Positions 26,874 to 35,640 of a stretch of 64,000 bases of DNA are shown piece after piece. The notes under the pieces were generated by a model. It saw nothing but the letters and a program-made list of their open reading frames with translations. It searched no databases and was not told the DNA's origin. The DNA comes from Siculibacillus lacustris (GTDB taxonomy: Bacteria; Pseudomonadota; Alphaproteobacteria; Rhizobiales; Ancalomicrobiaceae). Numbering within the stretch: the stretch's first letter is position 1; each line of letters opens with the position of its first letter. The translations under genes were made by a program, and so were the position numbers. Location of the stretch: contig NZ_SJFN01000004.1 in NCBI RefSeq assembly GCF_004328075.1, forward strand, positions 1 to 64,000, read 5' to 3'.

Positions 26874-29432
26874 TTGGAACCGAACCCGCTCGCCGCCGAG
26901 ATCTCCGGCCCGCCGATCGCCACCGTCCTCGACGGGCTCGCCACCACGGCCGCCGGCCTCGGGGCCGGCGAAGTCGCGATCCGGCAACGACGCCACGGCC
27001 CCAATCGGCTGCAGGTCCATCGGCGCAAGCCGCTGATTCTGCAGTTCCTCGGCCGTTTCGCCAATCCTCTGGTGCTGATCCTGTTGTTCGCCAGCGGCAT
27101 GTCGGCGGCGACCGGCAACGTCGCGAGCTTCGTCATCGTCACGGTGATGGTGGTGCTGTCGATCACCCTCGACTTCGTGCAGGGGCTCCGGGCCGACAAC
27201 GCCGTCGACGCCCTGCGCATGACCGTGGCCCTGCGCGCCCAGGTCCTTCGCGACGGCGGCGAGATCGCCCTGCCGGTCGACCAGCTGGTGCCCGGCGACG
27301 TGGTACGGCTGGCCGCCGGCGATCTGGTGCCGGCCGACTGCCGGCTGATCGAGGCGCGCGATCTCTATGTCGATCAGGCGATGCTGACCGGCGAATCCTA
27401 TCCGGCCGAGAAGGCCGTGGCGGTGGGCGCCGCCGGCACCGGCGAGGCGGTCGACACGGTGTTCATGGGTACCTCGGTGATCTCCGGCAGCGCGCTGGTG
27501 GTGGTGTGCCGGATCGGCGACGACACCGCCTTCGGCCGGCTCGGCGCCAGCCTGACGTCGTTGCCGCCGCCGACCGCCTTCGAGATCGGCATCCGCCATT
27601 TCGGCTATCTGATCCTGCAGTTGACGGTGTTCCTGGTGCTGTTCGTGGTGGTGGTGAACGTCGCCTTCGCCCGGCCGTGGCTGGAATCGCTGATGTTCGC
27701 CCTGGCGCTGGCGGTCGGCCTGACGCCGGAGTTGCTGCCGATGATCGTCACGGTGACGCTGTCGCGCGGGGCGGTGCGCCTCGCCGCCCGGCGGGTGATC
27801 GTCAAACGGGTGGCGGCGATGCACAATCTCGGCGCCATGGACGTGTTGTGCACGGACAAGACCGGGACCCTGACCGAAGCGCGGATCGCGCTGGTGCGCC
27901 ATCTCGACTTCACGGGTGCGGAGAGCGAGCGGGTGTTCCGCCTGGCCTTCCTCAACAGCCGCTTCGAGAGCGGATTGAAGAGCCCGCTCGACGACGCGAT
28001 CCTCGGGTACCGCGATCTCGACGTGTCGGGCTGGACCAAGATCGACGAAGTGCCGTTCGATTTCGAACGCCGCCGTGTCTCGGTGCTGGTCGCCGATGCC
28101 GAGGAGCGGCTGCTGGTGGTCAAGGGCGCGCCCGAGGACGTGTTGCGCCAGTCGACCACTTACGAAGGCGCCGACGGGGCGATCCTGCCGCTCGACGCGG
28201 CGGCGCGGGCGACCCTCGACGCACAGTTCGCGGCGCTCGGCGAAGACGGCTTCCGGGTGTTGGCGATCGCCTCGCGGGCGATGGGCCCCGAACACGTCTC
28301 GGCGGCGCTGAGCGACGAGAGCGCCCTGGTGTTCACCGGCTGGGCGGTGTTCCTCGATCCGCCCAAGGCCAGCGCCACCGCGGCGCTGAAGGCGCTCCAC
28401 GACGTCGGCGTGGCGGTCAAGATCCTGACCGGCGACAACGAGCGGGTGACCCGCCACGTGTGCGGCGAGCTCGGATTGCCGATCCGCGATCTGGTCACCG
28501 GCGACGAGTTGCAGGCAATGAGCGAGGCCGGTCTCAGGGCCCGGGTCGGCAAGGTCGACGTGTTCTGCCGGGTGACGCCGCAGCAGAAGGAGCGGGTGTT
28601 GCTGGCCTGCAAGGCGTCGGGCCGGGTGGTCGGTTATCTCGGCGACGGCATCAACGACGCCTCGGCGATCCACGCCTCGGACGTCGGCATCTCGGTCGAC
28701 AGCGGCGCCGACGTCGCCAAGGAGGCGGCCGATCTGGTGCTGCTCGACCACGACCTGTCGGTGATCCACGAGGCGGTGATCGAAGGGCGGCGCACCGTCC
28801 ACAACGTCACCAAATACATCCTGATGGGGTCGAGTTCGAACTTCGGCAACATGTTCTCGATGGCCGGGGCGGCACTGTTCCTGCCGTTCCTGCCGATGCT
28901 GCCGACCCAGGTGCTGCTCAACAACCTGCTCTACGACGCCTCGGAAGCCGGCGTGCCCTTCGACGACGTCGAGGACGAGGCGCTGCGCGCACCGGTGCAC
29001 TGGGATCTGACCCTGATCCGCCGCTTCATGCTGGTGCTCGGGCCGGTCAGTTCGGTGTTCGACTTCCTGACCTTCTACGCCCTGATCCATCTGTTCGGCG
29101 CCGACGAGGCGCTGTTCCAGACCGGCTGGTTCATCGAGAGCCTGGCCACCCAGGTGCTGGTGGTGTTCGTGATCCGCACCCGCAAACGGCCGTGGGCGAG
29201 CCGGCCCGCAGCGATCCTCGCGGTTCTGTCGATCGGTGCGGCGGTGATCGGCGCGGTGCTGCCGTCGACGCCGCTCGGGCCGTTCTTCGGCTTCGTGGCG
29301 CCGCCGGCCGGGTTCTATCTGTTCCTGGGCGTGGCGGTGGTGAGCTATCTGACCCTGGTCGAAGTGGTCAAACAGGCCTTCTATCGCTGGCTCGCGCCGA
29401 AGGTGACGCGGTCCTGGGTCCGCCGCCGCTGA
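26874..29432 (+). CDS. mgtA: Magnesium-translocating P-type ATPase (MgtA/MgtB type)
   Basis: An 852-residue P-type ATPase of the P3B type that moves Mg2+ inward at the inner membrane. Seen are the cation ATPase N-terminal region, the actuator motif MLTGESYPAEK, phosphorylation motif CTDKTGTLTE with Asp328, KILTGDNERVTRHVC and the hinge GYLGDGINDASAIHASDVGISVD. The C-terminal helices include LNNLLYDASEAGVPFDDVEDE, typical of MgtA. The only suitable start is TTG 26874 preceded by GAGGG; no ATG lies near. The N-terminal domain is shorter than in enteric MgtA. Confidence 0.92.
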   Translation: MEPNPLAAEISGPPIATVLDGLATTAAGLGAGEVAIRQRRHGPNRLQVHRRKPLILQFLGRFANPLVLILLFASGMSAATGNVASFVIVTVMVVLSITLDFVQGLRADNAVDALRMTVALRAQVLRDGGEIALPVDQLVPGDVVRLAAGDLVPADCRLIEARDLYVDQAMLTGESYPAEKAVAVGAAGTGEAVDTVFMGTSVISGSALVVVCRIGDDTAFGRLGASLTSLPPPTAFEIGIRHFGYLILQLTVFLVLFVVVVNVAFARPWLESLMFALALAVGLTPELLPMIVTVTLSRGAVRLAARRVIVKRVAAMHNLGAMDVLCTDKTGTLTEARIALVRHLDFTGAESERVFRLAFLNSRFESGLKSPLDDAILGYRDLDVSGWTKIDEVPFDFERRRVSVLVADAEERLLVVKGAPEDVLRQSTTYEGADGAILPLDAAARATLDAQFAALGEDGFRVLAIASRAMGPEHVSAALSDESALVFTGWAVFLDPPKASATAALKALHDVGVAVKILTGDNERVTRHVCGELGLPIRDLVTGDELQAMSEAGLRARVGKVDVFCRVTPQQKERVLLACKASGRVVGYLGDGINDASAIHASDVGISVDSGADVAKEAADLVLLDHDLSVIHEAVIEGRRTVHNVTKYILMGSSSNFGNMFSMAGAALFLPFLPMLPTQVLLNNLLYDASEAGVPFDDVEDEALRAPVHWDLTLIRRFMLVLGPVSSVFDFLTFYALIHLFGADEALFQTGWFIESLATQVLVVFVIRTRKRPWASRPAAILAVLSIGAAVIGAVLPSTPLGPFFGFVAPPAGFYLFLGVAVVSYLTLVEVVKQAFYRWLAPKVTRSWVRRR

Positions 29433-29469
29433 GGCGCGGCGGGAGCCCGGCCGGGGCCTCCGGGTGCGG

Positions 29470-30156
29470 TCAATCGGTGGTCTTCGGCGCGCTCTCGAGG
29501 GCGATCGGCGCGCCGCCCTCGACGTCGATGCCGAACCAGTCGAGCGCGACGGCGTCGTGGCGGAAATCGAGGCCGGTGAGGATGCGATCGCCGAAGCCGC
29601 TCGAGCGCCGGGTGAGGGTGATCTCGTCGTAGCGCCGGGCGCCCAGGAGCCCGCGGGGTAGGGGCAGGTCGGCGGTGACCGGGCCGCGACTGCAGGCGAC
29701 GGTGCCGACCGGGCGGCCGTCGACGGCGACGTCGAGGGTCGCCACTTCGCCTTCGGGCATGGCGCAGGTGACGCCGAAGTGCAGCCGGTGCGCGCTGGCG
29801 CCGCCGGCGATCGCCGGGGGGAGATGCAGGAACAGCCGTCCGGAGAAGGCGTCGAGGGTCGGCGCCGGCTGGACGTCGCGGCGCCAGTCGAAACGCGCGA
29901 GATGTTTGCGGCCCTCGTCGGCGCGCAGGGACACGCGGCGGCCGGGGCGATAGGCGAGGCCGTCGTCGGTGCCGAGCGAATCGGCGTCGGGCAGGATCGA
30001 GAATTCGCCGGTGAGATAGGTGCGGCGATAGGCCTCGCCGATCTCCGGCGTCAGAACCATCGACAGTACCACCCCGTAGAGGCCGGCGAGGCCGGCGACG
30101 GCGGCCAGCGCCAAACGGCCGGCGGCAGTGCGGCGCGGGGCCGGATCACATGACAT
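29470..30156 (-). CDS. Membrane-anchored hypothetical protein
   Basis: A 228-residue protein with a hydrophobic anchor at about residues 13-36 and a beta-rich soluble region rich in R/D/G. No domain is recognised. It overlaps the upstream GT-C glycosyltransferase by 11 bp, so the two are translationally coupled and the protein is probably a partner or accessory of that enzyme. Topology suggests a periplasmic location. It ends 37 bp from the end of mgtA on the other strand. Confidence 0.65.
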   Translation of the reverse strand: MSCDPAPRRTAAGRLALAAVAGLAGLYGVVLSMVLTPEIGEAYRRTYLTGEFSILPDADSLGTDDGLAYRPGRRVSLRADEGRKHLARFDWRRDVQPAPTLDAFSGRLFLHLPPAIAGGASAHRLHFGVTCAMPEGEVATLDVAVDGRPVGTVACSRGPVTADLPLPRGLLGARRYDEITLTRRSSGFGDRILTGLDFRHDAVALDWFGIDVEGGAPIALESAPKTTD

Positions 30157-31408
30157 AGAACCACTCCCGTGCCCAACCGACCGCGAAGGCGGCCTGCAAC
30201 ACCCCGCAGACGGCGACCACCGCGACCCGCCGGCCCGGCCGATCGGCGACCAGGGCGAGCGCCAGCGTCACCGGAAACAGGGAGCCGACGAAACGCGGCA
30301 TGCTCATGACCGAACCGGCGTGCAGCGCGACGATCAGCGGCGCCGCCACGAACACCGCCTCGGCACGCAGCTCGCGCCGCCACAGCCCCACCGCCGCGGC
30401 CGCGCCGAGGGCGAGGGTGACGAGACAGGCGAGGGCGCCGAGAATGTCGCCGAGCGGGCGGGTGAGCGGATTGATCTCGCCGAGGATCATCGTCCACGGC
30501 CACAGGAAGCGCCGGTTCCAGGCGGTCTGATCATGGGAGAAGGCGAGGGCGTCGCCGACCTGATCGTGGAGATGGATCATGTAGAGGCTGAGCCCGAGGC
30601 CGCAGAGCGCCAGGGCGAGCAGCGCGCGCTCGGTGCCGGGGCGCAAGCCGACGAGGCGGGCGATGCCGTGTTGGCGCAGCGCCAGGATCATGAGCGGCAG
30701 CACCGCCAGCACCCCGACCGCACGGGTGGCGCTCAGCACCGCCGCGGCGAGGCCGGCGAGGAGCCATCGGTCGCGCCGCGCCGCCAACAGGGTGGCGAGC
30801 GACAGCGGTACGTAGACCGCCTCCGACATCGGCACCGAGGTATGGATGGCGAAGGGCCAGGCGACCCAGATCACCGCGGCGAAACGGGCGAAGGCGGGGC
30901 CGGCGAGATCGCGGGCATAGAGGAAGGCCAGGACCAGACCGGCGGGAAACAGCAGGTTGGCGATGACCACCCCGACCAGGGTGGTCTCGGCGCCGGTGAC
31001 CGCCGCGCCGATATGCATCAACAGCGGCAGGACGGGGAAGAACGCCCAGTTGGCGGCGCCGTTGACGTCGACGTCGGTGGCGTCGGAATAGCCGCCCTCG
31101 GCGAGATCGACGTACCAGCTGCAGTCCCAGGCGCACAGCGACTGGGCGAAGGTGGCGTCGATCGCGACCGGCGAGCCGATCGAGCCGATCGCGGCGCTGC
31201 CGAACAGCAGGATCCGCCCGGCGAGGAAGATCGCCAGCAGGAAGAGGAGATCGGCGCGGGAGACGGCCGGGGACTGGGAGGTGACGACGGTGGCGGGGCC
31301 GTGGCCGGGGAAGGCGAGGTCGAGCCGCTGCGCCAGGCCGCGGACGAGGCGTCGCGCCGCACCGGGCGACGGATCTCGTGAGCGGGTGTCGGCGGGGGTC
31401 GGCGTCAT
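30146..31408 (-). CDS. PIG-V-like GT-C fold membrane mannosyltransferase
   Basis: About 420 residues with roughly nine hydrophobic segments. The first luminal-type loop carries AWDCSWYVDLAEGGY, the acidic motif of PIG-V-like GT-C transferases (Asp after Trp is the likely catalytic base). Such enzymes use polyprenyl-phosphate sugars on the periplasmic face. Acceptor unknown. The start is uncertain: ATG 31420 touches the AGGAG site with no spacer, while ATG 31408 has a 12-base spacer; the latter is given. The recurrent element is about 160 bp upstream in the same direction. Confidence 0.75.
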   Translation of the reverse strand: MTPTPADTRSRDPSPGAARRLVRGLAQRLDLAFPGHGPATVVTSQSPAVSRADLLFLLAIFLAGRILLFGSAAIGSIGSPVAIDATFAQSLCAWDCSWYVDLAEGGYSDATDVDVNGAANWAFFPVLPLLMHIGAAVTGAETTLVGVVIANLLFPAGLVLAFLYARDLAGPAFARFAAVIWVAWPFAIHTSVPMSEAVYVPLSLATLLAARRDRWLLAGLAAAVLSATRAVGVLAVLPLMILALRQHGIARLVGLRPGTERALLALALCGLGLSLYMIHLHDQVGDALAFSHDQTAWNRRFLWPWTMILGEINPLTRPLGDILGALACLVTLALGAAAAVGLWRRELRAEAVFVAAPLIVALHAGSVMSMPRFVGSLFPVTLALALVADRPGRRVAVVAVCGVLQAAFAVGWAREWFYVM

Positions 31409-31863
31409 CGAGTCTCGCATCTCCTGGGGGGGGCGGCGCGCGCCGGCCCTCCCGATCTCGTCGTCGCGGCGCCTCGAGGGCGCCGCGGGTTTGTCGGTTC
31501 TGCGGCGCGCGCTGGCGCACCGGAGGGATCGTGCACCCTAGTCGCCGCTGCGTTGCGGCGACGAGAGTCGGAATCTACTCGAGCCGTCGCGACGAGCGCC
31601 GCATCGGAAATGCGCCGCGTCGGGTTCGTTGCGGAGCTCGACCGAGGCCGTGAGGGAAACAGCTTAGACTTCGAAAGGTTCCAAGGAAACACACGCCGAT
31701 CTCGCGGATACGTGAGGTCCAGCGCGGCAGGGCGCTCCGGCACCGAAAAGTGCCGCGACCGGTGCGATCATCGGCGGAATTCGCTCGACCCGGCCGGCCC
31801 CACACCCCATCTCTGTCACCTGACCGTCGGCTTCCTCGTCGGCGGCGAGCGAAGGACGGCGAC
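31409..31863. other. 455-bp divergent intergenic region
   Basis: No gene is supported. It holds a copy of the recurrent element at 31569-31583, a stem GTCGCCGC/GCGGCGAC at 31541-31562, and an imperfect palindrome around TTCCAAGGAA at 31679-31688 on the side of the epimerase gene. These are candidate control sites for the two divergent genes. Confidence 0.5.
31569..31583 (-). promoter_or_regulatory. Recurrent CTCGAGTAGATTCCG element, minus-strand copy
   Basis: Read on the minus strand it differs from the 18.7-kb copy at one base of 15. CTAGGG lies about 39 bases downstream of the GAGTA core on the minus strand. It points to the PIG-V-like gene about 160 bp further. Confidence 0.5.
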
Positions 31864-32889
31864 ATGGCGTTGATCTTGGTGACCGGCGGAGCCGGATTCG
31901 TCGGCGGCCACGTGGCGTTGCGGCTGTTGGCCGACGGCCACCGCCTGCGCTGCACGGTGCGCGATCCGGCGCGTGCGCCGGCGTTGGCGGCGCGGCTGGC
32001 GGCGGCCGGGGCGAGCGGTCTCGCCGAGCGGCTGTCGGTGGTCGCCGCCGATCTGACCCGCGACGACGGCTGGGGTGCCGCGGTCGCCGGCTGCGACGCG
32101 GTGATGCACGTCGCCTCGCCGTTCCCGGCCGGACTGCCGGCGCACGAAGACGATCTGATCGTCCCGGCCCGCGACGGCACGCTCCGGGTGTTGCGGGCGG
32201 CGCGCGACGCCGGGGTGCGGCGGGTGGTGGTGACCTCGTCCTTCGCGGCGATCGGCTACGGCCACGGCGACCGCTCCGGCCCCTTCGACGAGCGCGACTG
32301 GACCGACCCGGACGGCGCCGACGTCCAGCCCTACATGAAGTCGAAGACGCTGGCCGAACGCGCCGCCTGGGACTTCGTCGCCCGCGAGGGGCGCGGGCTC
32401 GAGCTCGCGGTGGTGGCGCCGGTCGGCATCTTCGGGCCGCTGCTCGGGCCTGACGTCTCGGCGTCGATCGAACTGGTTCGCCGCTTCATGACCGGCGCGA
32501 TTCCGATCTGTCCGCGGATCCATTTCGGCATCGTCGACGTGCGCGACGTCGCCGATCTCCACGTCCGGGCGATGGACGACCCGGCGGCGGCGGGCGAGCG
32601 GTTCCTCGCCACCGCCGGCGACTGCCCGTCGCTCCACGAGGTGGCGCAGATGCTGCGCCGGCGGCTGGGGCCGGCGGCGTCCGCGGTGCCGCGATTCCAG
32701 GCGCCGGACTTCGTGGTGCGCCTCGCCGCCCTGGTCAGCCCGACGGCGCGGGCGGCGCTGCCCCATCTCGGGCGGATCCGCACGGCCCGCGCCACCAAGG
32801 CGCGGGAGGTGCTCGGCTGGACGCCGCGGACCAGCGAAGAGGCGATCGTCGCCACCGCCGAGAGCCTGATCCGCCTCGGTCTGCTCTGA
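31864..32889 (+). CDS. NAD(P)-dependent epimerase/dehydratase (dihydroflavonol-reductase-like extended SDR)
   Basis: A 341-residue extended short-chain dehydrogenase. The Rossmann motif VTGGAGFVGGHVA lies at residues 6-18, Asp of the second strand follows, and the active-site pattern is Tyr-x3-Lys (YMKSK), with the TSSFAAIG Ser segment before it. The V-A-ASPFPAG and R/K-rich cofactor region suggests NADP use and relation to dihydroflavonol/cinnamoyl reductase-like enzymes. Substrate unknown. AAGGA lies 8 bases before ATG 31864. It stands alone, convergent with hcp. Confidence 0.85.
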   Translation: MALILVTGGAGFVGGHVALRLLADGHRLRCTVRDPARAPALAARLAAAGASGLAERLSVVAADLTRDDGWGAAVAGCDAVMHVASPFPAGLPAHEDDLIVPARDGTLRVLRAARDAGVRRVVVTSSFAAIGYGHGDRSGPFDERDWTDPDGADVQPYMKSKTLAERAAWDFVAREGRGLELAVVAPVGIFGPLLGPDVSASIELVRRFMTGAIPICPRIHFGIVDVRDVADLHVRAMDDPAAAGERFLATAGDCPSLHEVAQMLRRRLGPAASAVPRFQAPDFVVRLAALVSPTARAALPHLGRIRTARATKAREVLGWTPRTSEEAIVATAESLIRLGLL

Positions 32890-32906
32890 TCGGGCGGCGG
32901 CGCGAT

Positions 32907-32930
32907 CCCCGCGACGCGCGCGCCGCGGGG
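32907..32930. terminator. Hairpin between convergent epimerase and hcp
   Basis: CCCCGCG (32907-32913) pairs with CGCGGGG (32924-32930) in the 56-bp convergent gap. No T-run is present. Confidence 0.4.
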
Positions 32931-32945
32931 CCGTCGTCGGTCGGA

Positions 32946-34529
32946 TCAGGCGGCGGTGGCCATCGCCCGGATGTCGTCCTCGACGGTGCCGATCGGCTTC
33001 AGACCGAAGGTCTCGACCAGCACGCCGAGCACCGTCGGGGTCAGGAAGGCCGGCAGTTTCGGTCCGATGCGGATGTTCTTCACGCCGAGGTGGAGCAGGG
33101 CGAGCAGGACGCAGACCGCCTTCTGCTCGAACCACGACAGGGTCAGCGACAAGGGCAGGTCGTTGATCCCGCAATCGAAGGCGCCGGCCAGCGCCTGAGC
33201 GACCTTGACCGCCGAGAAGGCGTCGTTGCACTGGCCCATGTCGAGGAGCCGCGGCAGGCCGGCGACGGTGCCATAGTCATGGCCGAGCAGGCGGAACTTG
33301 CCGCAACCGAGCGTCAGGATCATCCAGTCGGCCGGCATCGCCGTGGCGAGATCGGTGTAGTAGGAGCGTTCGCCCTCCGAGCCGTCGCAGCCGCCGATCA
33401 GCGCGAAGTGCTTGATCGCCCCCGACTTCACCGCGTCGACGACGGTGCCGGCGACGCCGAGCACGGCGTCGTGGCCGAAGCCGACGAGATGGGTGGCGTG
33501 GGTGACCTCGTCGGCGAAGCCCGGGGCGGCGAGCGCCGCCGCGACGACGGCGGAGAAGTCGCTGCCGTCGAGATGGGCGATGCCCGGCCAGCCGACCACG
33601 TCGCGGGTGAACAGCCGGTCGGCGTAGGACGAATCGGGGTCCTGCAGACAGTTGGTGGTCATCACGATCGGCCCGGGGAAGGTCGCGAACTCCTTCTGCT
33701 GCCGCATCCAGGCGCCGCCGAAATGACCGGCGAGATGGGCGTGCTTCTTCAGTTCGGGATAACCGTGGGCCGGCAGCATCTCGCCGTGGGTGTAGACCCG
33801 GATGCCGGTGCCTTCGGTCTGTTCGAGCAGGGCCTTCAGATCGACGAGATCGTGGCCGGAGACCAGGATCGCCTTGCCGGGGACGTGGCCGATTCGCACG
33901 GGGGTCGGGGTCGGCTTGCCGAAGGTGTCGCCGTGGGCGGCGTCGAGCAGGGCCAGGACCTTCACCGAGGCCTCGCCACAGGCGAGGTTGAGTCCGAGGA
34001 GGGCGGCGATCTCGGATTCGCCGGCGTCGAGCCGGGCGAGTGCCTCGACCGTGAAGGCATCGACGGCGGGGTCGGCGCGGTCCATGCGGCGGGCGTGGTG
34101 GGCATAGGCGGCGACGCCCTTCAGCCCATAGAGCAGCAGCTCCTGCAGGCCGACGACGTCGGCGCCGAAGCGGGCGGTGCGGGCCTCGATGCCGGACTGG
34201 GCCGCGAAGGCGAGCAGAGCTGAGCGGTCGGCGTCGGCGGCGACGCCGGCCTCGGGGCCGATCGCCGCGATCACCCGGCGGATCAGCGCGAGGATCGCCG
34301 CGTCGTCGAAGTTGACGTTGGTCAGGGTGGCGAAGAGCGCGGTCTCGAGCAGCGGCGCGATCTCGGCCGGGCGGTCGGCGGCGGCCAGCGGCGCCACCCG
34401 GGTCGCCAGGCGCTTGGTCGCATGGACCAGCACGTCCTGAAGGTCGGCGGTTTCGGCGGTCTTGCCGCAGACCCCGAACTTCACGCAGCCGGTGCCGCGG
34501 GTGGTCTGTTCACACTGGTAGCAGAACAT
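32946..34529 (-). CDS. hcp: Hydroxylamine reductase / hybrid cluster protein
   Basis: A 527-residue Hcp. The N-terminal cysteines C3-x2-C6-x8-C15-x5-C21 bind the [4Fe-4S] cluster; later motifs (TTNCLQDP, GGCDGSEGERSYYTDLA, LGCGKFR, MGQCNDAFSA) supply hybrid-cluster ligands. The enzyme reduces hydroxylamine and, in enterobacteria, nitric oxide, using a reductase such as Hcr, which is not in this window. It is cytoplasmic. It is divergent from the nap operon with a shared FNR-like box, so it probably detoxifies nitrogen oxides arising during nitrate respiration. ATG 34529 has GGAG-type site upstream. Confidence 0.95.
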   Translation of the reverse strand: MFCYQCEQTTRGTGCVKFGVCGKTAETADLQDVLVHATKRLATRVAPLAAADRPAEIAPLLETALFATLTNVNFDDAAILALIRRVIAAIGPEAGVAADADRSALLAFAAQSGIEARTARFGADVVGLQELLLYGLKGVAAYAHHARRMDRADPAVDAFTVEALARLDAGESEIAALLGLNLACGEASVKVLALLDAAHGDTFGKPTPTPVRIGHVPGKAILVSGHDLVDLKALLEQTEGTGIRVYTHGEMLPAHGYPELKKHAHLAGHFGGAWMRQQKEFATFPGPIVMTTNCLQDPDSSYADRLFTRDVVGWPGIAHLDGSDFSAVVAAALAAPGFADEVTHATHLVGFGHDAVLGVAGTVVDAVKSGAIKHFALIGGCDGSEGERSYYTDLATAMPADWMILTLGCGKFRLLGHDYGTVAGLPRLLDMGQCNDAFSAVKVAQALAGAFDCGINDLPLSLTLSWFEQKAVCVLLALLHLGVKNIRIGPKLPAFLTPTVLGVLVETFGLKPIGTVEDDIRAMATAA

Positions 34530-34646
34530 CGTCGTCTCTCTCCTGGGAAGATCCTGCGCGGGATCGGCGGTCCGACCGGTGGCGGTCGGGGCGGTGCCGT
34601 CGCCGTCGCGGCGTCGCGACTGTGGAAGGACCTCGCCCGACGTCAC

Positions 34647-34660
34647 TTGTCGAAAATCAA
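34647..34660. promoter_or_regulatory. FNR/NnrR-type box shared by hcp and nap
   Basis: TTGTC-GAAA-ATCAA matches the FNR consensus TTGAT-N4-ATCAA at 8 of 10 positions. It is 118 bp before hcp and 162 bp before napF, in their divergent gap. A weaker half-match (TTATC-N4-GTCAA) lies at 34747-34760. Two CRP/FNR regulators are encoded 7 kb away, right behind napC. Confidence 0.65.
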
Positions 34661-34821
34661 GCGCGTGTGCCGCGGAGCGTGATTGCGGCGCCGCATCGGC
34701 CGCGCGGACCGGAACCAAGGTCCGGATCGTGGGCGGGACCCCGGACTTATCATTCGTCAAGCGGCGCACCGCGTCTTCGAGCCACTCTGCGGGCAATGAA
34801 GAAGACGGGGGGAGGGGAGTC

Positions 34822-35337
34822 GTGGTCGCGAATCTGGCGCGTCGGGATCTGTTCCGGGGACGGTTGACCCGCCCACGGCGGCCGACCGTGCCACGCCCCC
34901 CGACGGCGATCCCCGAAGCGGACTTTCTCGCCGCCTGCGACGGCTGCCTCGCCTGCGTCACGGCCTGTCCCGAAGGCGTCGTCCGCCTCGACGCCGATCG
35001 CCGGCCGGTCCTGCAGTTCGTCCACGGCACCTGCACCTTCTGCGACCTCTGCGCCGCGGCCTGCCCGACCGGCGCGCTGGCGACCGAAGGGGCGCGCCCC
35101 TGGGACGCCAGAGCCGAGATCGCCGGCAACTGTCTGGCGATCGGCGGGGTGCACTGCCGCAGCTGCGGCGATGCCTGCGACGAACGCGCCGTGAGCTTCG
35201 TCCCGCGCCCCGACGGGCGTTTTCTGCCGATCATCGACGTCGACCGCTGCACCGGCTGCGGTGCCTGCGTCGGGGTATGTCCGGTCACGGCCGTGGCGGT
35301 GCGCCCGGCCGGCGCCCTGCGAGAGGTGAGAGCATGA
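34822..35337 (+). CDS. napF: Nitrate reductase accessory ferredoxin NapF
   Basis: A 171-residue cytoplasmic iron-sulfur protein with ferredoxin cysteine groups CDGCLACVTACP, CTFCDLCAAACP, and CTGCGACVGVCP plus CRSCGDAC. NapF helps mature NapA before Tat export. The N-terminus ANLARRDLFRG is the NapF signature, so GTG 34822 is the start, with GGGGAG 3-8 bases upstream; no ATG fits. It overlaps napD by 4 bp and opens the nap operon. Confidence 0.9.
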   Translation: MVANLARRDLFRGRLTRPRRPTVPRPPTAIPEADFLAACDGCLACVTACPEGVVRLDADRRPVLQFVHGTCTFCDLCAAACPTGALATEGARPWDARAEIAGNCLAIGGVHCRSCGDACDERAVSFVPRPDGRFLPIIDVDRCTGCGACVGVCPVTAVAVRPAGALREVRA

Positions 35338-35594
35338 ACGTCATCGGCGTGTTGGTCCACGTGGCGCCCCAGGGCCTCGACACGGCCCGGGCGGCGCTCG
35401 CGGCGATGGACGGGGTCGAGGTCCATGCCGCCTCGGCCGACGGACGGCTGGTGGTCACCGCCACCGACGTCGCCGGACGTTTCGCCGCCGACAGCCTGAT
35501 GGCCATGAACCACGTGCCGCACGTGATCGGCACGGCGCTCGTCTACCACGCCTGCGAACCGGATGCCGACGAACCGGCGCCGCGGGCCGCCTGA
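35334..35594 (+). CDS. napD: NapA chaperone NapD
   Basis: An 86-residue NapD protein ([20 protein letters not shown] at the start, [22 protein letters not shown] at the end). NapD binds the Tat signal of NapA and delays its export until the molybdenum cofactor is inserted. The ATG overlaps the napF stop by 4 bp, and napA follows after 46 bp. Confidence 0.93.
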   Translation: MNVIGVLVHVAPQGLDTARAALAAMDGVEVHAASADGRLVVTATDVAGRFAADSLMAMNHVPHVIGTALVYHACEPDADEPAPRAA

Positions 35595-35640
35595 ACCCCT
35601 TTCGAAGACCCGAGACTGTCGATCCTGGAGGTCGCGACCG

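Noticed and set aside
26799-29090. A 763-codon open frame on the minus strand
   Set aside because: It is antisense to mgtA, which has all P-type ATPase motifs in the right order.
34747-34760. Second FNR-like box near napF
   Set aside because: It matches only 6 of 10 consensus positions and lacks the TTG half-site core, so it was not listed as a feature.
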